Origin: an uncultured Collinsella sp.
Lineage (GTDB): Bacteria > Actinomycetota > Coriobacteriia > Coriobacteriales > Coriobacteriaceae
Length of the DNA: 12,389 nucleotides
NCBI GenBank assembly: GCA_900547345.1
Contig: URGG01000057.1
Location: forward strand, 1 to 12,389
Direction of reading: 5' to 3'
In this document: positions 1 to 6,386 of the stretch, piece after piece
Numbering within the stretch: the stretch's first letter is position 1
How the letters are laid out: each line of letters starts with the position of its first letter
The notes under the pieces: model-generated
Told to the model about the DNA's origin: nothing
What the model saw: the letters and a program-made list of their open reading frames with translations, nothing else
The model's database searches: none
Program-made: the position numbers and the translations under genes

Positions 1-54
1 CTGGTGATCTCCGCCTTGAGAGGGCGGCGTCCTAAACCGCTAGACGAACGGGCC
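1..54 (-). tRNA. tRNA-Glu (anticodon CTC), 3' end cut by window edge
   Basis: Read on the minus strand from position 54, the sequence begins GGCCCGT (acceptor 5' half), followed by a D-arm with the usual GTC...GAC closing pairs around a TAGCGGTTTAG loop. The anticodon arm has a perfect five-pair stem CCGCC/GGCGG (27-23 with 15-11) enclosing the seven-base loop CTCTCAA; anticodon CTC lies at 20-18 and reads the GAG codon. The variable region and the first five T-stem bases follow before the window ends, so the T-loop, acceptor 3' half and any encoded CCA are not visible. The whole 5' half resembles bacterial tRNA-Glu genes. It sits downstream of cca in the same orientation, with its own candidate promoter at 89-117. 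Confidence 0.9.
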
Positions 55-88
55 ACATGACATCTGCACTGCCGTGCTGCGAGGAAAT

Positions 89-117
89 ATATTACGGGAC
101 AAAAAACGTCAGCGCAA
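89..117 (-). promoter_or_regulatory. Candidate promoter of tRNA-Glu
   Basis: On the minus strand a -35-like TTGCGC (117-112) is followed after exactly 17 bases by a -10-like TAATAT (94-89). The predicted start near 82 would leave a leader of about 28 nt before the tRNA at 54. The box matches are moderate (3/6 and 4/6), but the spacing, the AT-rich setting and the position between the cca terminator candidate and the tRNA fit a stand-alone stable-RNA promoter. Confidence 0.4.
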
Positions 118-132
118 GAAGAAATTCCAAAT

Positions 133-150
133 TGCCGAAAAATGTCGGCA
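133..150 (-). terminator. Weak terminator hairpin after cca
   Basis: TGCCGA (133-138) and TCGGCA (145-150) form a perfect six-pair stem with a six-base loop, 30 bases after the cca stop on the minus strand. The bases following it are T-rich (AATTTGGAATTTCTTC) but lack a clean T-run, so termination here is likely only partial. Confidence 0.4.
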
Positions 151-180
151 GGTTATGGAACACGCAGGTAAACTGGGTAG

Positions 181-1575
181 CTAATTCAAGTTGAGATGGA
201 CCAAAAGAGCTTCGCGGTCGTTGGGAATATTGTCTTCGATCACGGCGTCGAGGGCGGAGTTGAGAAGCTGACCCAGTTCCGGCCCGGGCTTGACTCCGGC
301 ACGGATCAGGTCGCCGCCGTTGATGGCGAGCATCTTGAGCGTATAGGGCTCCCCTGCCTTCAGCAGCTCGTGCGTCATCGCGCGCATCTCCTCAATCGTC
401 TCAACGTAATAGAAGCAAGACGGGGCCTTGCCGAGCGTATCGGCACGCTTAAGGTCCATGAGCTCGTCCATCAGACGCGGCGTGTCGACGCCCTCGCCCG
501 AAAGCGCGCGCATCATATTGAGCAGGCAGGATCGCTCGGGGCGCAGCGGCTTATCGTGATATTTGATGAGCAGGCACACGTCGCGCACCAAGTCGTGCGA
601 GAGTGCCAGGCGATCCATAATGACGCGCGCTTTCTTGGCGCCGAGCTCGGGATGACCGTAGAAGTGTCCGCTGCCGGCGTGATCGACCGTAAAGCACTCG
701 GGCTTGGAGACATCGTGCAAAAACGCCGCCCACATAAGGCTCGACGATGGCGCGACGCCGTCGCACAGCGCCAGCTCCCCTGCCACCGTCAGCACACGGG
801 CGATATGCTCGTAGACGTTAAACGCATGATAGACACTTCGCTGATCAAACCCGCGACCCGCTGCCAACTCGGGCACAGCGACGCAGATGAGCTCAGGGTA
901 GCGCAACATGGCGTCTCCCCCGTGACCGGTCGAAAGAATGCCCTCGAGCTCAATACCCACACGCTCGCGCGCTACGGCATCGAGCAGCGGCGCGCACTCG
1001 GCAAGCGCGCGCTTGGTCTCGGGCTCAATCATAAAGTCAAGGCGGCAGGCAAAGCGCACCGCGCGCAACATGCGCAGTGCATCCTCGTTAAAGCGACGCT
1101 TGGGATCGCCGACAGCACGAATCAGCTTGCGCTCCAAGTCACCCTGGCCGTCGTAGCGGTCGACAAGCCCGCGCTCGGGATGCCAGGCCATGGCGTTGAC
1201 GGTAAAGTCGCGGCGCGCTAGATCGTCCTCGAGCGAGGCGGCACGCTCCACACTCTGGGGATGGCGACCATCGGTGTAAAAGCCATCCAGGCGGTACGTG
1301 GTGACCTCGATACGCTCGCCATCGGAAATAGCCGTGATTCCGCCAAATTTAATGCCCGACTCCACGACCGCGATGCCGGCGGTCTCGAGCGCCGCTTTGG
1401 ACTCCTGCCACAGGCCGCTACAGCACATATCAACATCGTGGCTGGGGCGCCCCATCAGGGCGTCGCGCACCCAACCGCCTACGTACCAAGCCTCAAGACC
1501 GGCTGCTTCGAGCGAACGCAGGACGCGCAGGGAGGCATCAGACGGTTGCGTACCGTTGAGAGAAACATTGCACAT
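181..1575 (-). CDS. cca: CCA tRNA nucleotidyltransferase, HD-domain type
   Basis: This cytoplasmic enzyme builds or repairs the 3' CCA end of tRNAs without a template, using CTP and ATP. The 464-residue product shows the class II nucleotidyltransferase signatures in order: GGWVRD (33-38), the metal-binding DVD pair (D47, D49), RRDFTVNAMA (121-130), and the template-like motif EDALR (164-168) that selects C and A. An HD-type phosphohydrolase domain follows, with H256, the HD doublet H287-D288 in FLHDVSK, and a later KYHDKP segment; this gives the longer HD-containing architecture. I chose ATG at 1575 because AGGAGG (minus strand, 1588-1583) lies eight bases upstream. A GTG at 1593 in the same frame would put that Shine-Dalgarno inside the gene and has none of its own. 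A poly(A) polymerase of the same superfamily is the alternative. The adjacent tRNA-Glu suits the function but may be chance. Confidence 0.93.
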   Translation of the reverse strand: MCNVSLNGTQPSDASLRVLRSLEAAGLEAWYVGGWVRDALMGRPSHDVDMCCSGLWQESKAALETAGIAVVESGIKFGGITAISDGERIEVTTYRLDGFYTDGRHPQSVERAASLEDDLARRDFTVNAMAWHPERGLVDRYDGQGDLERKLIRAVGDPKRRFNEDALRMLRAVRFACRLDFMIEPETKRALAECAPLLDAVARERVGIELEGILSTGHGGDAMLRYPELICVAVPELAAGRGFDQRSVYHAFNVYEHIARVLTVAGELALCDGVAPSSSLMWAAFLHDVSKPECFTVDHAGSGHFYGHPELGAKKARVIMDRLALSHDLVRDVCLLIKYHDKPLRPERSCLLNMMRALSGEGVDTPRLMDELMDLKRADTLGKAPSCFYYVETIEEMRAMTHELLKAGEPYTLKMLAINGGDLIRAGVKPGPELGQLLNSALDAVIEDNIPNDREALLVHLNLN

Positions 1576-1712
1576 GCCTATGGCCTCCTGCACTTGCGAG
1601 CGTTAATCGATGGTTCTCAAGAAGTCTAACAAGAAACGAGAAAGCGCGCACACGCAATCGCGTCGTCGATTCGATAAAACGAGACAGCAAACGCCACATA
1701 CGTTCAGCGCAC

Positions 1713-1748
1713 AAAAAACACCCGCCTTGGTAATCCAAAGCGGGTGTT
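1713..1748 (-). terminator. Strong intrinsic terminator after fruK copy 1
   Basis: On the minus strand AACACCCGCTTTGG (1748-1735) pairs with CCAAGGCGGGTGTT (1730-1717) through 14 pairs including one G-T wobble, with a four-base ATTA loop. A run of T follows directly (1718-1713). It lies just over 20 bases past the fruK stop, so cca downstream must be transcribed from its own promoter in 1594-1712, where I could not identify convincing boxes. Confidence 0.88.
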
Positions 1749-1770
1749 CGGCAACGATGTATCGATGCTG

Positions 1771-2703
1771 CTAGCAGACCTGGCGAACCTCGATGTGCTT
1801 CTTATATTCGTCCACCTTGGCAAAATCGCCCAGACCGGGGCACTCGACCACGTTGGCGCCGGTGGCCATCGAAAGACGCAAAGCATCCTCAACACGCTCG
1901 GGGGCGTCGTGCCACACGGACAGGAAGGCAGCGAGCGAGGAATCGCCGGCACACACCGTCGACAGCAGCTTGACGTCGAAGGTGCGGTTGGCAAACCAGA
2001 TGTGCTCGCCGTTGGAGAAGTAAGCACCGGCGCCACCGAGGGTCAGCAGCACGTTCTTGGCGCCCTTGGCATGCAGCTCGGCCATAGCGCCCTTGACGGA
2101 CTCATCGTCGCCACCGCTCACCTTGATGCCAAAGATGTCGAGCAGCTCGTCGTCATTGGGCTTGATCAGCAGCGGCTCCATGGCAATGAGGTCTGCCAGC
2201 TGATGGCTCGAGATATCGAGCACGAACTCGGCCCCCTTGGCCTTTACACGGCGCAGGACCTCGGCCAAGAAGCCCTCGGAAGTGTTAGGAGGCAGCGAGC
2301 CGCTAATGACCAAGCAGGTCATGTCATCGAGCGAATCGATAAGCTCAAACATCTCCTGCTCGTTAGCCTCGTTGATGGCGGCACCGGCGTTGACCATGTT
2401 GTACTCGGTGTCGGGGCCGGCATTGAGGAACACGTTGACGCGCGTGATGCCGTCGGTCCACACGGGCTTGACGGGCACGCCCAGGGCCTCGGCGCCCTTG
2501 ACGATAAACTCGCCCGAGAAGCCAGCGAAGAAGCCCAGAATCGTGGTGTCGACACCGTAGTGATCGAGAGTGAACGAGACGTTAAGACCCTTGCCGTTGG
2601 GCGTGTAGACCGCGTTGCGGGTACGCGTGACAGTGTTGGCAGCAAGGCCGTCGCAGGCGATGTTGTAGTCAATGGCGGGATTTGCAGTGAGCGTGTAAAT
2701 CAT
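1771..2703 (-). CDS. PfkB-family 1-phosphofructokinase-like sugar-phosphate kinase (copy 1)
   Basis: The 310-residue product belongs to the FruK/LacC branch of the PfkB (ribokinase) fold, which phosphorylates fructose 1-phosphate or tagatose 6-phosphate with ATP. It opens with TLTANPAID, then shows NGKGLN (36-41), SGSLPP (134-139) and KPND (181-184). The C-terminal catalytic motif reads CAGDSS (251-256), so the base D254 is present, but the usual first glycine of GAGD is cysteine. The start is ATG at 2703, preceded by AAAGGA six bases upstream; an in-frame GTG at 2718 is poorer because that ribosome binding site would fall inside it. The gene is colinear and clearly similar to the next kinase at 2894-3826, so the two are tandem paralogs. 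Terminators on both sides make it a single-gene unit. The substrate cannot be fixed from sequence; fructose-1-P is the likeliest. Confidence 0.85.
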   Translation of the reverse strand: MIYTLTANPAIDYNIACDGLAANTVTRTRNAVYTPNGKGLNVSFTLDHYGVDTTILGFFAGFSGEFIVKGAEALGVPVKPVWTDGITRVNVFLNAGPDTEYNMVNAGAAINEANEQEMFELIDSLDDMTCLVISGSLPPNTSEGFLAEVLRRVKAKGAEFVLDISSHQLADLIAMEPLLIKPNDDELLDIFGIKVSGGDDESVKGAMAELHAKGAKNVLLTLGGAGAYFSNGEHIWFANRTFDVKLLSTVCAGDSSLAAFLSVWHDAPERVEDALRLSMATGANVVECPGLGDFAKVDEYKKHIEVRQVC

Positions 2704-2737
2704 GAATGTTCCTTTCACGAAGCAACGTGTTAATGAA

Positions 2738-2743
2738 AGTATA
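2738..2743 (-). promoter_or_regulatory. Candidate -10 box for fruK copy 1
   Basis: A TATACT hexamer on the minus strand (2743-2738), five of six to consensus, lies 35 bases before the fruK copy 1 start and downstream of the terminator at 2834-2865. A promoter is needed here because that terminator isolates the gene. The -35 at the right spacing (TAGCCT) matches poorly. Confidence 0.4.
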
Positions 2744-2833
2744 TTCCACGCATCGGTAAAAGGCTAGGACAACTCGGTGAACGGTGTGGAAGCGATGAAG
2801 TACGGCAGGACATCTCCACCCCCATGAAGAAAC

Positions 2834-2865
2834 AAAAAAGGCGCCCCGGCCGAAACCGGGGCGCC
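2834..2865 (-). terminator. Strong intrinsic terminator after fruK copy 2
   Basis: GGCGCCCCGG (2840-2849) and CCGGGGCGCC (2856-2865) form a perfect ten-pair GC stem with a six-base loop. On the minus strand it is followed immediately by six T (2839-2834). It lies 28 bases beyond the fruK copy 2 stop and separates the two kinase genes into different transcripts. Confidence 0.92.
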
Positions 2866-2893
2866 GCATGCGCACGAATATGTCGCGTTTCGA

Positions 2894-3826
2894 TTACTGA
2901 CGATCGAGCTTGCGGACAGCAACGCGCTTGCTGTACTCGTCGACGTGACCAAAGTCGCCAATGCCGACGGACTCGGCAACGTTGGCGCCGGTGGCCATAG
3001 CGAGCTTCATGGCCTCCTCGACGTTGTCGCGATCCCTGTACCACTTGTGCAGGAACGCAGCGAGGGTGCAGTCGCCGGCGCAGACGGAAGAAACCAGCTT
3101 GATGTTGAACTCACGCTTGGCGTACCAGATGTCCTCGCCGTTGGAGAAGTAAGCGTCGCCGCGGCTACCACGGGTGAGCAGCACGTTCTGAACGCCAGCG
3201 TCGTGAGCCATCTTCATGGCAACGCGAACCTCGTCGTCGGTGTCGACCGGCACGCCGAAGATGGCCTTCATCTCGTGATGGTTCGGCTTGATGAGCAGCG
3301 GCTTCTTGTGAGCGAGCTCCTTGAGCTTGTCGGAGGACAGGTCCAGGACGACGTCGGCGCCACGAGCCTGAGCGTGCTCCATGACCTGAGCCAGGAAGTC
3401 AGGCGTAGCTTTGGGAGGCACGGAGCCGGAAACGATCAGGCACTCGAGATCGCCCGCGGTGTCCAGGATGTTGTAGAGCTCCTCCTGGTGCTGCGGCGTG
3501 ATCGGAGCACCCGGGTTCAGGATGCCGTACTCGTGCTGGCCATCGTTGACGTAGGTGTTAATGCGCGTGATACCGTCGGTCCAGACCGGGCGGCAGAGGC
3601 AACCCAGGTTCATGACCTCCTCGACGATGAACTTGCCCGTGAAGCCAGCGAAGAAGCCGAGCGCGACGGTGTCGACGCCCATCTTCTTAAAGGCGAAGGA
3701 CACGTCGAGGCCCTTGCCGTTAGCCGTGTAGCTGGCCGAGCCGGTGCGGACGTTCTCGTCGGGCTCGAGCGGAGAGCTCGAAACCGTCATGTCGACAGCC
3801 GGGTTAGCGGTTAGCGTGTAGAACAT
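2894..3826 (-). CDS. PfkB-family 1-phosphofructokinase-like sugar-phosphate kinase (copy 2)
   Basis: Second 310-residue FruK/LacC-type kinase, colinear with copy 1. It shows TLTANPAVD at the N-terminus, NGKGLD (36-41), SGSVPP (133-138), KPNH (180-183) and CAGDCT (249-254) with catalytic base D252. Two differences from usual PfkB kinases stand out: the GKGxN asparagine, generally a sugar contact, is aspartate (D41), and the GAGD glycine is cysteine, as in copy 1. ATG at 3826 is preceded by AGGGGG with about eight bases between. It lies 74 bases after ptsI in the same direction with no T-tailed terminator between, so a ptsH-ptsI-kinase operon is likely, which would link it to PTS-delivered sugar phosphates. 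Exact substrate unknown; 1-phosphofructokinase is the best label. Confidence 0.83.
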   Translation of the reverse strand: MFYTLTANPAVDMTVSSSPLEPDENVRTGSASYTANGKGLDVSFAFKKMGVDTVALGFFAGFTGKFIVEEVMNLGCLCRPVWTDGITRINTYVNDGQHEYGILNPGAPITPQHQEELYNILDTAGDLECLIVSGSVPPKATPDFLAQVMEHAQARGADVVLDLSSDKLKELAHKKPLLIKPNHHEMKAIFGVPVDTDDEVRVAMKMAHDAGVQNVLLTRGSRGDAYFSNGEDIWYAKREFNIKLVSSVCAGDCTLAAFLHKWYRDRDNVEEAMKLAMATGANVAESVGIGDFGHVDEYSKRVAVRKLDRQ

Positions 3827-3853
3827 TTACAGTACCCCCTGTATATGTGAGGG

Positions 3854-3883
3854 CCGCGTGGCCGGCCCATTCCGACCACGCGG
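3854..3883 (-). other. Hairpin between ptsI and fruK copy 2
   Basis: CCGCGTGG (3854-3861) and CCACGCGG (3876-3883) form a perfect eight-pair stem with a 14-base loop. No T-run follows on the minus strand, so it is more likely an mRNA processing or stability element than a terminator. Confidence 0.45.
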
Positions 3884-3900
3884 TTACCTCTGATACCAAA

Positions 3901-5604
3901 TTAGCGAGCTGCGGACTCGAGCAGTGCCTTGACCTCGGCGGCGGTGTTGCAGGCGAGCGCCTTCTCGGCGAGCTCGTCGCACTCGGCCTTGGTCCACTGG
4001 CTGATGGTCTTGCGGGCGCGCAGGATCGACGGAGCGCTCATCGAGAACTCCTCCAGGCCCCAGCGGATCAGCAGCGGCTCGAGCAGCGGATCGGCAGCGG
4101 CCTCGCCGCACATACCGACCATGATGCCGGCCTTCACGCCGCTCTCGATGATGTTCTTGAGCGAGCGGAGCACGGCGGGATAGTACACCTGGTACAGGTT
4201 GGAGATGGTGTCGTTGCCACGGTCGGCGCACATGGTGTAGCCGATCAGGTCGTTGGTGCCGATGGAGAAGAAGTCGGCGACCTCGGCAAGACGGTCTGCG
4301 AGCAGCGAAGCGGCGGGCGTCTCGACCATAATGCCGACCTCGATGTTCTCGTTGAACTTTCGACCCTCTTCGGTCAGCTCGGCCTTGCACTGCTCGACGA
4401 GCTCCTTGACAGCCAAGACCTCCTCGACGCAGGTGACGAGCGGGATCATGATCTTGACGTCACCGAAGGCGCTAGCGCGCAGCAGAGCGCGAAGCTGGAC
4501 CTTGTACTGGTCGGGATTGGCCAGGCAGTAACGCACGGCGCGGAAGCCCATGAAGGGGTTATCTTCCTTGACCATGTGCAGATACGGAATCTCCTTGTCG
4601 CCGCCCACATCGAGCGTGCGGATGATGACCGGAGCACCCTTGAGCGCGCTGGCGACCTTACGGTAGGCGTTGAACTGCTCCTCCTCGGAAGGAAGCTCAG
4701 CAGAGTCCATGAACAGGAACTCGGAGCGGAACAGACCGATGGCCTCGGCGTCGTGATCGAGCGCGTTGGGCACGTCATCGGGGTTACCGATGTTGCAGGC
4801 GATGATCTTCTTGATGCCATCGGCAGTCACGGACGGCTTGCCACGGAAGGCCTCGAGGGCTGCCTTCTCGGCAGCGAAGGCCTCGGCCTTGGCGGTGTAG
4901 GCAGCGAGCGTCTCCTCGTCGGGATCGGCCTCAACGATACCCTTGCCACCGTCGACGACAACGGTCATACCGTTGCGCAGCGCGGTGCAGCTGTTGGAAA
5001 CCGAAAGGACAGCCGGGATCTCAAGGGCGCGCGCAATAATCGCGGAATGCGACGTGCGGCCACCGGTCTCGGTGACGATACCGGCAACGTGGGCCTTATC
5101 GATCGTGGCGGTCATGGACGGCGTGAGGTCGTGCACGACAACGACAGTGTTCTCGGGCAGGACGGAGAGGTCGACGACCTCCTTGCCCAGCAGCTCGGCC
5201 AGAATACCGGTGCGGATGTCGGCGATGTCGGCCGCGCGCAGACGGAACATCTCGTCGTCCATAGACAGGAACATGTTCTCGAACATGGTCGAGGTGTCCA
5301 TGAGCGCCTGCTCGGCGCAGGTACCGCCGTCAATGGCGGCGTTGATGGCGTCGGTCATGCCCGGGTCCTGAGCCAAGACAATGTGTCCGCTCATGATCTC
5401 GGCCTCGGCCTCGCCCACCGTCTCCTTCATGTGGTCGGCCTGAGCCTGGGTCTTCTCGCAGAAGACCGAAAGAGCGGACTGATAGCGCTCCTTCTCTGCT
5501 GCCGAATCAGCAACCTCGTGCGGCTCAAACGTCAAGTCGGGATCGACGGCAACCATGACGGTGCCAATACCGATGCCCTCGGAAGCGTTGACTCCCTGAT
5601 ACAT
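3901..5604 (-). CDS. ptsI: PTS enzyme I (phosphoenolpyruvate-protein phosphotransferase)
   Basis: Enzyme I takes phosphate from PEP onto a histidine and passes it to HPr, the first step of the PTS; it is a cytoplasmic, Mg-dependent dimer. The 567-residue product is full length. The N-terminal half has the HPr-binding helical region and the phospho-His loop TGGRTSHSAIIAR with active H186. The C-terminal PEP-binding barrel shows GLFRSEFLFM (290-299), LDVGGDKEIPYL (331-342), NPFMGFRAVR (349-358), FFSIGTNDL (445-453) and the conserved MCGEAA with C499 as acid. ATG at 5604 gives MYQGVNASEG, aligning with the usual start of the family; an in-frame ATG at 5610, two codons earlier, shares the GGAGAGAGGA ribosome binding region and is equally possible. 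It follows ptsH by about 130 bases containing a possible attenuator. Confidence 0.96.
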   Translation of the reverse strand: MYQGVNASEGIGIGTVMVAVDPDLTFEPHEVADSAAEKERYQSALSVFCEKTQAQADHMKETVGEAEAEIMSGHIVLAQDPGMTDAINAAIDGGTCAEQALMDTSTMFENMFLSMDDEMFRLRAADIADIRTGILAELLGKEVVDLSVLPENTVVVVHDLTPSMTATIDKAHVAGIVTETGGRTSHSAIIARALEIPAVLSVSNSCTALRNGMTVVVDGGKGIVEADPDEETLAAYTAKAEAFAAEKAALEAFRGKPSVTADGIKKIIACNIGNPDDVPNALDHDAEAIGLFRSEFLFMDSAELPSEEEQFNAYRKVASALKGAPVIIRTLDVGGDKEIPYLHMVKEDNPFMGFRAVRYCLANPDQYKVQLRALLRASAFGDVKIMIPLVTCVEEVLAVKELVEQCKAELTEEGRKFNENIEVGIMVETPAASLLADRLAEVADFFSIGTNDLIGYTMCADRGNDTISNLYQVYYPAVLRSLKNIIESGVKAGIMVGMCGEAAADPLLEPLLIRWGLEEFSMSAPSILRARKTISQWTKAECDELAEKALACNTAAEVKALLESAAR

Positions 5605-5656
5605 TCCCATTCCTCTCTCCGTGTCATGTGATAAAGCGTTTTGCCATATCCATGAC

Positions 5657-5692
5657 AAAAGAGCGCAGCTACCTTACAACAGGTCACTGCGC
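5657..5692 (-). terminator. Possible attenuator between ptsH and ptsI
   Basis: On the minus strand GCGCAG (5692-5687) pairs with CTGCGC (5668-5663). An inner ACCT/AGGT stem lies beyond a 2x2 internal loop, and the hairpin is followed by TCTTTT (5662-5657). The moderate stem and short T-run suggest partial termination, which would give more HPr than enzyme I mRNA. Confidence 0.45.
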
Positions 5693-5737
5693 CCCCAAAT
5701 ATGAACTTAGTTGTTCAACATGCGACCCGTTTGAGTT

Positions 5738-6001
5738 CTACTCGCCAAGACCGCTCTTGATGAGCTCGATGGCAGCAGCCAGAGCCTCGGCCTCGTCAGC
5801 GCCGTCGCACTTGACCTCGACCTCGGTGCCGCAGGGGATACCAGCAGCCATGAGGGCCATCGGGGACTTGCCGTTGACCTCCTTCTCGGGGGTAACGACC
5901 GTCACGTCACAGGCATACTTGCCCATGGTGGAGGCGAACAGACCAGCCGGACGCATGTGCAGACCCTGAGGATTAACGAGGGTAGCCTTCTCAGAAACCA
6001 T
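5738..6001 (-). CDS. ptsH: PTS phosphocarrier protein HPr
   Basis: HPr is the small cytoplasmic carrier that accepts phosphate from enzyme I and hands it to sugar-specific EIIA domains. The 87-residue product is the standard size. It has the active site NPQGLHMRPAGLF with H15 and R17, and the second conserved loop NGKSPMALMAAGI with S46. S46 is the residue phosphorylated by HPr kinase in organisms using HPr for carbon catabolite control; the well-kept motif makes that plausible here, though no kinase is in the window. ATG at 6001 follows AAGGAG with six bases between. The ribosome binding site lies within an eight-base inverted repeat in the leader (6005-6052), suggesting translational control. 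It is the first gene of a likely ptsH-ptsI-kinase unit. Confidence 0.96.
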   Translation of the reverse strand: MVSEKATLVNPQGLHMRPAGLFASTMGKYACDVTVVTPEKEVNGKSPMALMAAGIPCGTEVEVKCDGADEAEALAAAIELIKSGLGE

Positions 6002-6004
6002 AGT

Positions 6005-6052
6005 TGACTCCTTTTTTGTGTTTAACCCCTGTCATGCATGTGGCAGGAGTCA
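6005..6052 (-). promoter_or_regulatory. Inverted repeat covering the ptsH ribosome binding site
   Basis: On the minus strand TGACTCCT (6052-6045) is perfectly complementary to AGGAGTCA (6012-6005). The second arm contains the AGGAG Shine-Dalgarno of ptsH. The 32-base loop contains a smaller hairpin (CTGCCA with TGACAG, one mismatch) around the palindrome CATGCATG. Folding would hide the ribosome binding site. Confidence 0.5.
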
Positions 6053-6069
6053 GATTCACGACGTTGTTT

Positions 6070-6098
6070 ATATTAACTCACATCAAACGGTTTTTCAT
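6070..6098 (-). promoter_or_regulatory. Candidate ptsH promoter
   Basis: On the minus strand ATGAAA (6098-6093, 4/6 to the -35 consensus) is followed after 17 bases by TAATAT (6075-6070). The region is AT-rich in an otherwise GC-rich window. Transcription from about 6063 would give a leader of roughly 60 nt that includes both arms of the inverted repeat at 6005-6052. Confidence 0.4.
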
Positions 6099-6216
6099 TG
6101 TGTTTCAGACGAATTATTGGACAGATGTGTTTGTCGTCCGCTTGCTCGCCCACAGGGGCCCGTGCGCGGCCTGTGAGATTTCCTGCTCTACAGTCCTGCT
6201 CGCACGAAGAGCACAT
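6073..6216 (-). CDS. Possible Cys-rich micro-ORF (47 residues), doubtful
   Basis: An ATG at 6216 opens a 47-codon frame whose product begins MCSSCEQDCRAG and contains one later cysteine (DDKHICPII). I do not recognise it. For it: a CxxC-xxx-C cluster and a complete frame in an otherwise empty interval. Against it: only a weak AAGAAGAG upstream, the start codon lies at the loop edge of a strong hairpin (6201-6238), the codons include AGA, GGA and ATA unlike the GC-ending codons of neighbours, and its stop overlaps the candidate ptsH promoter. More likely this is structured or noncoding sequence. Confidence 0.15.
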   Translation of the reverse strand: MCSSCEQDCRAGNLTGRARAPVGEQADDKHICPIIRLKHNEKPFDVS

Positions 6217-6238
6217 TAAGTGCTCTTCTTTGCGTGCG
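6201..6238. other. Bulged stem-loop upstream of ptsH
   Basis: GAAGAGCAC (6206-6214) pairs perfectly with GTGCTCTTC (6220-6228) across a five-base loop. An outer CGCAC (6201-6205) pairs with GTGCG (6234-6238) with a five-base bulge on one side. No T-run follows on either strand, so it is not a simple terminator; it may be part of a structured RNA. Confidence 0.4.
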
Positions 6239-6307
6239 GAACTTGTAGCGAACAAAGCCAAGCCGACCGACCCTAAGGTTAACTTGACTGATGATAGCAA
6301 ATACGAC

Positions 6308-6342
6308 AAGCGAGATGCCTGCGACTTGCGGGCATCTCGCTT
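6308..6342. terminator. Long hairpin, possible terminator, direction unclear
   Basis: AAGCGAGATGCC (6308-6319) and GGCATCTCGCTT (6331-6342) form a perfect 12-pair stem with an 11-base loop. On the plus strand TATCTAAATAA follows; on the minus strand GTCGTATTTG follows. Neither tail is a clean T-run. It may end guaB transcripts (minus) or an unseen plus-strand RNA. Confidence 0.45.
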
Positions 6343-6386
6343 TATCTAAATAACGTGGTTGTGAATCAACCGCTAATTGTTACCCG

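Noticed and set aside
196..1221. Long plus-strand open frame opposite cca
   Set aside because: Minus strand encodes a full tRNA nucleotidyltransferase with a good ribosome binding site; the plus frame has no family features.
1576..1593. Upstream GTG start for cca
   Set aside because: It lies upstream of the AGGAGG that serves the ATG at 1575 and has no Shine-Dalgarno of its own.
3847..5631. Very long open frame on the plus strand opposite ptsI
   Set aside because: The minus-strand frame has all enzyme I motifs. The plus frame is a low-complexity Leu/Val/Gly/Asp-rich shadow caused by GC-ending codons and resembles no family.
6073..6085. CRP-like half site TGTGAGTTAA before ptsH
   Set aside because: Only one half is present; the second half (TCACA) is missing at the required spacing.
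6080..6100. CcpA-type cre site near the ptsH promoter
   Set aside because: ATGAAAAACCGTTTGAT resembles a cre site but needs an extra base in the centre, so the match fails.
6130..6310. Known riboswitch, T-box, RNase P or SRP RNA upstream of ptsH
   Set aside because: None of the signature sequences I could recall for those RNAs is present.
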